This document shows, piece by piece, positions 6,769 through 10,508 of a stretch of 10,508 nucleotides of DNA. Positions within the stretch are counted from its first letter, which is position 1. The number at the start of each line of letters is the position of its first letter. This stretch comes from an uncultured Porphyromonadaceae bacterium (lineage in GTDB: Bacteria; Bacteroidota; Bacteroidia; Bacteroidales; Muribaculaceae), in the NCBI GenBank assembly GCA_900554265.1, contig USGZ01000028.1, positions 1-10,508 of the forward strand, read 5' to 3'. The notes beneath the pieces are model-generated. The model was not told where the DNA came from and did not search any database. It was given only the letters and a program-made list of their open reading frames with translations. A program made the position numbers and the translations under genes.

Positions 6769-7767
6769 TCAGGGCACCTGAATCTTGTCCAGGATGTCCG
6801 TGATTATCATGTCGGTGGTGAAGTTGTTGGCTTCGGCTTCGTAGCTCAGGCCGATGCGGTGGCGCAGGACATCGTGGCATACGGAGATCACGTCCTCCGG
6901 AATCACGTAGCCGCGCTGGTGCAGGAAGGCGTAGGCGCGGGCTGCCTTGGCCAGGGATATCGACGCACGGGGCGAGGCGCCGAAGGAGATGTAGCTGGCC
7001 AGGTCCTCCAGGCCGTATTCGCTCGGAGTACGGGTGGCGTAGACGATGTCGACGATATAGCGTTCGATTTTTTCGTCGACGTAGATCTTGCCTACGATCT
7101 TCTGGGCCTCGGTTACTTCCTCGGGTTTGATTACGGCACTGACGTTTTCGTTATAGTCGCCGGCGATGTTCATGCGGATGATGGAGCGTTCCTCGTCGCG
7201 GGTCGGGTAGCCGATCACTACCTTCATCAGGAAACGGTCGACCTGTGCCTCGGGCAGGGGATAGGTTCCCTCCTGCTCGATGGGGTTCTGCGTGGCCATT
7301 ACCAGGAAGGGCTTGTCCAGGGGGAAGGTATGGTCGCCGATGGTCACCTGGCGCTCCTGCATTGCCTCAAGAAGGGCGGACTGCACTTTAGCCGGGGCAC
7401 GGTTGATTTCGTCGGCCAGGACGAAGTTGGCGAAAATCGGGCCTTTCTTGACCATGAACTGCTCGTTCTTTACGGAGTAGATCATGGTGCCGATAACGTC
7501 GGCGGGCAGAAGGTCCGGCGTAAACTGGATGCGGCGGTACTTTGCGTCGATGAGCTGCGCCAGGGTCTTGATGGCCAGGGTCTTGGCGAGGCCCGGCACG
7601 CCTTCGAGGAGGATGTGGCCGTTGGCGAGCAAGGCCACCAGAAGGGATTCCACAAGATGACGCTGTCCCACGATGGTCTGGTCCATGCCGTGGGTTACAA
7701 GGCTGATGAAATTGCTCTTGCTTGCAACGAGTTCGTTGAGTTCGCGAATATTGACGCTTTCGCTCAT
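6769..7767 (-). CDS. moxR: MoxR-family AAA+ ATPase
   Basis: This 332-residue protein has the length and motifs of the MoxR family. Walker A is GVPGLAKT at 56-63 and Walker B is FVLADE at 115-120, followed by INRAPAKVQSALLEAMQE. The sensor 1 region is ATQNPIEQEGTYPLPEAQ (158-175, with N161). The arginine-finger region is VDRF (176-179), and sensor 2 is GASPRA (263-268, R267). All key residues are intact. It is cytosolic and uses ATP hydrolysis, probably as a hexamer, to remodel protein partners; vWA proteins are the usual partners of this family. It is the first gene of the Bat operon, 30 bp before DUF58, and is preceded by an AT-rich intergenic region with a Bacteroidota-type promoter box. 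The exact substrate cannot be told from sequence. Confidence 0.95.
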   Translation of the reverse strand: MSESVNIRELNELVASKSNFISLVTHGMDQTIVGQRHLVESLLVALLANGHILLEGVPGLAKTLAIKTLAQLIDAKYRRIQFTPDLLPADVIGTMIYSVKNEQFMVKKGPIFANFVLADEINRAPAKVQSALLEAMQERQVTIGDHTFPLDKPFLVMATQNPIEQEGTYPLPEAQVDRFLMKVVIGYPTRDEERSIIRMNIAGDYNENVSAVIKPEEVTEAQKIVGKIYVDEKIERYIVDIVYATRTPSEYGLEDLASYISFGASPRASISLAKAARAYAFLHQRGYVIPEDVISVCHDVLRHRIGLSYEAEANNFTTDMIITDILDKIQVP

Positions 7768-7944
7768 AATTTATGCTATTAAACGGGTAGTTTGTTTTCT
7801 TTTTTACAAAATTACGCCATATACGGAAAATGTTCGCCGATAAGGTGTTAATTTTAACTATTAAATCTTTAGGGGTCTAAAGTTTTAGATATTTTTATGC
7901 AATGCCCTTCCGGTGGCTTCCGCAGGCATCCAGGAAAGGCCCGG
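7768..7944 (-). promoter_or_regulatory. Intergenic promoter region upstream of the moxR-bat operon
   Basis: This 177-bp gap is markedly AT-richer than its surroundings. On the minus strand it holds TAATTTTG (plus-strand 7807-7814), a full match to the Bacteroidota -7 box TAnnTTTG. That would start transcription roughly at 7800 with a 5' leader of about 30-35 nt before the moxR ATG at 7767. I see no good TTTG -33 element at the usual distance. Just upstream are short inverted repeats: GTTAA-TT-TTAAC (7847-7858), CTTTAG-GGGT-CTAAAG (7867-7882) and TCTAAA-GT-TTTAGA (7876-7889). They could be operator sites. I see no convincing intrinsic terminator for the upstream DUF4924 gene. A 6-bp stem there (arms at 7930-7935 and 7949-7954) lacks a T tract. 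Confidence 0.55.
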
Positions 7945-8559
7945 TCAGTCCTGGTTTTCCGCGGGAATCTCAGTAGTTTCCGCAGTCCGAACGGCATCCT
8001 TGCAGGGCTTGCCGTCGGGGCCGAAAAGGCGGTCGTGCTCGTCAAGCCAGAAGTAGCGCGCCAGCAGGGCAGTGAACTTGGATATCTGGTCGATTGCCGC
8101 GGTCGTCTGCGCGCTTATCTCCTTGCCGGAAAGGCGCAGGAGCAGCACGCCGTAGAGGGCGTTGAAGCAGGTTTCGATTTCGCCGGCCGGATTCTCGCCG
8201 CTGCGCGCGCGGAGTTCGACGATGTAGGGCAGCGTGCGGTAGTACTCGGTGCGGTAGGCGTCGAACCCGGGCTCGGCCAGTACGCGGCGGTTGAGGTCGG
8301 CCAGGTCGCCGATTATGTTGTTGTTCATCTGCAGATGGCCTTTTTCGACGACCTCCTCGCGGCGCATCATGTCGATGAGGCTCTCGTACCATTCGAGCAT
8401 AGCCTTCCGGGTGGGCTCGTCGACCGGGAATTTATCGACAATGCCTGTGCGGATCTGCTCGATGTCCAGATTGTTGGAGCGTATGATATCCTCGATCTGC
8501 CACATGTAGAGCAGATACTCCGCTATGTTTTCTTTTCTTTTCTGTGATGCTATTATCAT
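7945..8559 (-). CDS. DUF4924 family protein, function unknown
   Basis: This 204-residue protein begins MIIASQKRKENIAEYLLYMW, which I recognise as the conserved opening of DUF4924, a Bacteroidota family of about this length. It has no signal peptide or membrane helix, so it should be cytosolic. It looks almost entirely helical, with amphipathic segments around 7-30, 51-75, 77-95, 102-118 and 128-145. The tail from about 183 is polar and probably disordered. No catalytic motif is evident. It has its own promoter-like box and lies between a terminator upstream and the moxR promoter region downstream, so it is probably a single-gene unit, or reads through into moxR at low level. I assign no function. 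Confidence 0.85.
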   Translation of the reverse strand: MIIASQKRKENIAEYLLYMWQIEDIIRSNNLDIEQIRTGIVDKFPVDEPTRKAMLEWYESLIDMMRREEVVEKGHLQMNNNIIGDLADLNRRVLAEPGFDAYRTEYYRTLPYIVELRARSGENPAGEIETCFNALYGVLLLRLSGKEISAQTTAAIDQISKFTALLARYFWLDEHDRLFGPDGKPCKDAVRTAETTEIPAENQD

Positions 8560-8599
8560 CGGGATACTTGTTTTCTATAATATAACACGCCTGGGGCGC

Positions 8600-8626
8600 C
8601 AAATATATCATAATTAATCTAAAAAA
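8600..8626 (-). promoter_or_regulatory. Putative promoter of the DUF4924 gene
   Basis: On the minus strand TATATTTG (plus-strand 8600-8607) matches the Bacteroidota -7 consensus TAnnTTTG exactly. It lies about 40 bp before the ATG at 8559, giving a short leader. The upstream stretch is AT-rich and runs straight into the T tract (8621-8626) of the preceding gene's terminator, which may stand in for the -33 TTTG element. No exact TTTG occurs at the standard spacing. Confidence 0.5.
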
Positions 8627-8662
8627 GCCGCCGCGGCAGGTTTTCGGTACCTCGCGGCGGCT
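8621..8662 (-). terminator. Rho-independent terminator after the TPR gene
   Basis: On the minus strand the 10-bp arm AGCCGCCGCG pairs perfectly with CGCGGCGGCT (plus-strand arms 8653-8662 and 8626-8635). An inner GGT/ACC pairing follows after a mismatch. The hairpin leads directly into TTTTTT (8626-8621), with the first T shared by the arm. It lies about 46 bp beyond the TPR gene stop and separates that unit from DUF4924. On the plus strand the flank is only loosely T-rich, so it mainly acts for minus-strand transcripts. Confidence 0.9.
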
Positions 8663-8708
8663 GTATTGTTTTCTGTCTGCGGTTTTTCAGGGCAGGCTTC
8701 GTGGCGAA

Positions 8709-10319
8709 TCAGAGTCCGAACATGGCGTTGTGCTGCGCGATGAGATGGAGGAAACGGAGGTCGTCGCGGAGGATGAGGTCGTTGATGCGTCCGTCCTTGT
8801 TCTCGGTCCAGTCGAAGTAGTTGCCGTAGCCGAGGTCGAGGGCCTTGGCTGCGCATTCGAAGGCTTTCTGGTCGTCGTTAAGGAGTCCGTAGAAGCAGGT
8901 GGCCAGGTAGTGGGTGCGGCCGTCGTAGTCGGTGGTATTGGTCAGGATGTTCTCCATCCAGCGCTTGGCCTGGTCGGTCTCGCCCAGGAAGAGCAGGGCG
9001 AAGCCCTTGAGTGATGCGGCCTGGTCGGCCATATACATGTCCAGCTCGGCTACCTTGCGGTACTGGACGGCGGCGGCTTCGGGGTTGTTGAGGAACTTTT
9101 CCTGTACCCAGGCGCGGAGCATCGGATAGCGGGGATTCTCGGCGTCGTTCATCGTGGCTTCGCCCAGGAGGGAGGAGGCGTCCTCGTAGCGGCCTACGGC
9201 GGTGTATGCCAGGGCCAGCTCGGCAAGGGCGTCGCCGCTGCCGCGGTCGGCCATGGTGGCGTTGGCGGCGGCATGAACGGCTTCATCGTAGCGGCCAAGG
9301 GCACGCAGGATGCGCGAGCGCAGGGTGTAGTACTTGCAGGTGTTGCCGTCCTGGACGCGGTTGAGGGCGTAGTCGATGTTGTTGAGGGCATCGTCGAAGC
9401 GGCAGAGGGCGAACTCACACTCGGCTATCGAGGCGTAGATGCCGTGGTAGTCGTAGAGGCGCTGCTCGATGAGGGCCTTGTAGTCGTTGAGAGCGGCCAG
9501 GTAGTTGTAGTGCGCCTGGGCGATGCCGGCGCGAAGATAGCGGTACATGCCTACCTGCGGAGCGGCCGTCACGGCGGAGCTGAGTCCGGCCATCACGGCG
9601 GGATAATTGGTGTCGCCGTAGGCAACGAGGCCTTCCATGGCCAGGCTGTTGTCCGGGTCGACGCTCAGGGCGAGCACCAGATCCTCGACGGCGCCGTTGT
9701 GGTCGCCCATGGCCTTGCGCACGGACGAGCGGCGAAGGTAAGTGTCAGGGTTGTTGGGGTTGATGTTGACGGCGCTTTCGAGATTCTCTGCCGCCAGCCC
9801 CATGTTGTTCTCGTTGACGGCCACGCGCGCCAGGCCGATGAATGCCTCGGCTGTGCGCGGATTGAGGCGCAGGATGCGCTGGTAATCGGCCTTTGCCTCG
9901 GTGTTCTTGCCCAGCTCCAGCTCGGTGTTGGCTTTCTGTATGAGCACGCCGAGGTTGGTCGGGGCGAGTCGCTCGGCGTCGACGAGGTCGTCGAAGGCCT
10001 GCTGGGGGTGGCCGGTCTGGTTGAAGATGCCGGCGCGTAGCATCAGCGCATGCAGACGCGGCTCCTTCTGATTGGCCGGTATGAGGGGCAGGGCGCGGTT
10101 GAGGTCGGCCATCGAGCGGACGAATTCCTGATGGCGGAAGTATTCCTCGGCGCGGTTGAGGAGTATGGTGTAGTTGTTGGGATTGGCCTGGAGTTCTTCC
10201 TCGTAGACGGCGAGTACGGCCTGCGTCATCGGGTTGTGGATGCCGCGCTGTGCGGCGGCGTCCATGCAGCCGGCCGCGAGGGCGATGGCGCAAGCGGCTA
10301 TGAATGTCTGTATTTTCAT
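8709..10319 (-). CDS. Exported tetratricopeptide-repeat protein, function unknown
   Basis: The 536-residue protein starts with a signal peptide (MKIQTFIAACAIALAAGC). Cys18 follows L-A-A-G and could be a lipidated cysteine, although the -3 residue is Ala rather than Leu. Alternatively signal peptidase I could cut after the A-A-A at 21-23. The rest is nearly all TPR helices from about 34 to 495. Clear units are near 52-80, 90-118, 125-153, 158-187, 193-221, 257-286, 294-320, 330-356, 363-390 and 434-462. Typical signatures are LGRYDEAVHAAANA (341-354) and VGRYEDASSLLGEA (375-388). The C-terminus (about 496-528) is a capping segment with YFDWTENKDGRINDLILRDD. It should be a periplasmic or outer-membrane-anchored interaction scaffold. 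It follows kdsA by 65 bp with no terminator or promoter seen between them, and ends before a strong terminator. Its partner is unknown. Confidence 0.88.
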   Translation of the reverse strand: MKIQTFIAACAIALAAGCMDAAAQRGIHNPMTQAVLAVYEEELQANPNNYTILLNRAEEYFRHQEFVRSMADLNRALPLIPANQKEPRLHALMLRAGIFNQTGHPQQAFDDLVDAERLAPTNLGVLIQKANTELELGKNTEAKADYQRILRLNPRTAEAFIGLARVAVNENNMGLAAENLESAVNINPNNPDTYLRRSSVRKAMGDHNGAVEDLVLALSVDPDNSLAMEGLVAYGDTNYPAVMAGLSSAVTAAPQVGMYRYLRAGIAQAHYNYLAALNDYKALIEQRLYDYHGIYASIAECEFALCRFDDALNNIDYALNRVQDGNTCKYYTLRSRILRALGRYDEAVHAAANATMADRGSGDALAELALAYTAVGRYEDASSLLGEATMNDAENPRYPMLRAWVQEKFLNNPEAAAVQYRKVAELDMYMADQAASLKGFALLFLGETDQAKRWMENILTNTTDYDGRTHYLATCFYGLLNDDQKAFECAAKALDLGYGNYFDWTENKDGRINDLILRDDLRFLHLIAQHNAMFGL

Positions 10320-10384
10320 TGTTGCGATATGATGGTTCTTGTTGGTCTTTTGGGTTCCGGTGTCTGGCCTGCGTGGCCGCGGCC

Positions 10385-10508
10385 TCAGCCTCGGAAACTG
10401 TCGATTGTACGGCGGATGGCAGTCAGGCGCGTCATAAGGCCCTCCAGCAGGTGCAGAGGGAGCATGTTGGCGCCGTCGCTCTTGGCCACGGCGGGGTTGG
10501 GATGCGTC
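10385..10508 (-). CDS. kdsA: KdsA C-terminal end (3-deoxy-8-phosphooctulonate synthase), 5' part off window
   Basis: Forty codons plus one leading base are visible, ending in TGA at 10387-10385. The reading frame gives THPNPAVAKSDGANMLPL, which matches the conserved C-terminal region of KdsA (E. coli KdsA has HPDPAKAKCDGPSALPL at this place). A closing helix LLEGLMTRLTAIRRTIDS follows. KdsA condenses phosphoenolpyruvate with D-arabinose 5-phosphate to make KDO-8-phosphate, a precursor of the lipopolysaccharide inner core, in the cytosol. The catalytic barrel lies outside the window, so the call rests on this short but distinctive segment. The gene probably shares a transcript with the TPR gene downstream. 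Confidence 0.85.
   Translation of the reverse strand, partial: THPNPAVAKSDGANMLPLHLLEGLMTRLTAIRRTIDSFRG

Noticed and set aside
7911..7954. Hairpins around the DUF4924 stop as a terminator
   Set aside because: One stem has 6-bp arms (7930-7935 with 7949-7954) and includes the stop in its loop. The other is interrupted by mismatches. Neither is followed by a T tract on the minus strand.
10375..10384. GGCCGCGGCC perfect palindrome directly after the kdsA stop, as a possible terminator
   Set aside because: It has no loop and no T tract, and the TPR gene starts 65 bp later without an obvious promoter. It is more likely chance in GC-rich DNA.

Overview
The window reads as a stretch of chromosome from a GC-rich member of the Bacteroidales (Bacteroidota). 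The evidence is a Bacteroidales-type Bat cluster, a DUF4924 gene (a family essentially confined to Bacteroidota), Bacteroidota-style TAnnTTTG promoter boxes, and the lack of clear Shine-Dalgarno sequences. The visibly high GC content would suit an Alistipes/Rikenellaceae-like or Cryptobacteroides-like lineage better than classic Bacteroides, but the genus cannot be fixed from this sequence. Every gene I can support lies on the minus strand, so transcription runs from high to low coordinates. Coding density is high, and I saw no mobile element, CRISPR array, tRNA or rRNA.

Right part (8.6-10.5 kb): the 3' end of kdsA (KDO-8-phosphate synthase, lipopolysaccharide core synthesis) is followed 65 bp later by a 536-residue exported TPR protein. 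That unit ends at a strong intrinsic terminator near 8.62-8.66 kb.

Middle (7.8-8.6 kb): a single DUF4924 gene of unknown function sits between the terminator and an AT-rich intergenic region. It has its own promoter-like box, which abuts the terminator's T tract. The AT-rich region (7768-7944) holds another TAnnTTTG box and several short inverted repeats, and probably starts the next operon.

Left part (1-7.77 kb): a compact operon of moxR (AAA+ ATPase), a DUF58 vWA-like protein, a BatD-like membrane protein, batA, batB, batC, batD, and the first 21 codons of probable batE, which runs off the left edge. Gaps are 5-36 bp, with two ATGA stop/start overlaps. This is the 'Bacteroides aerotolerance' (Bat) cluster. 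Signal peptides, membrane segments and positive-inside charges suggest a split assembly. MoxR and DUF58 would be cytosolic. The vWA domains of BatA and BatB, the TPR protein BatC and the ectodomains of BatD and the BatD-like protein would be periplasmic. The two BatD-type proteins carry similar C-terminal domains on the cytosolic side that could link the two halves.

I did not find a clearly unprecedented system. The most interesting points are the shared C-terminal domain of the two BatD-type proteins, the glutamine-rich tail of BatC next to a Gly/Gln linker in BatD, and the uncharacterised TPR and DUF4924 genes.
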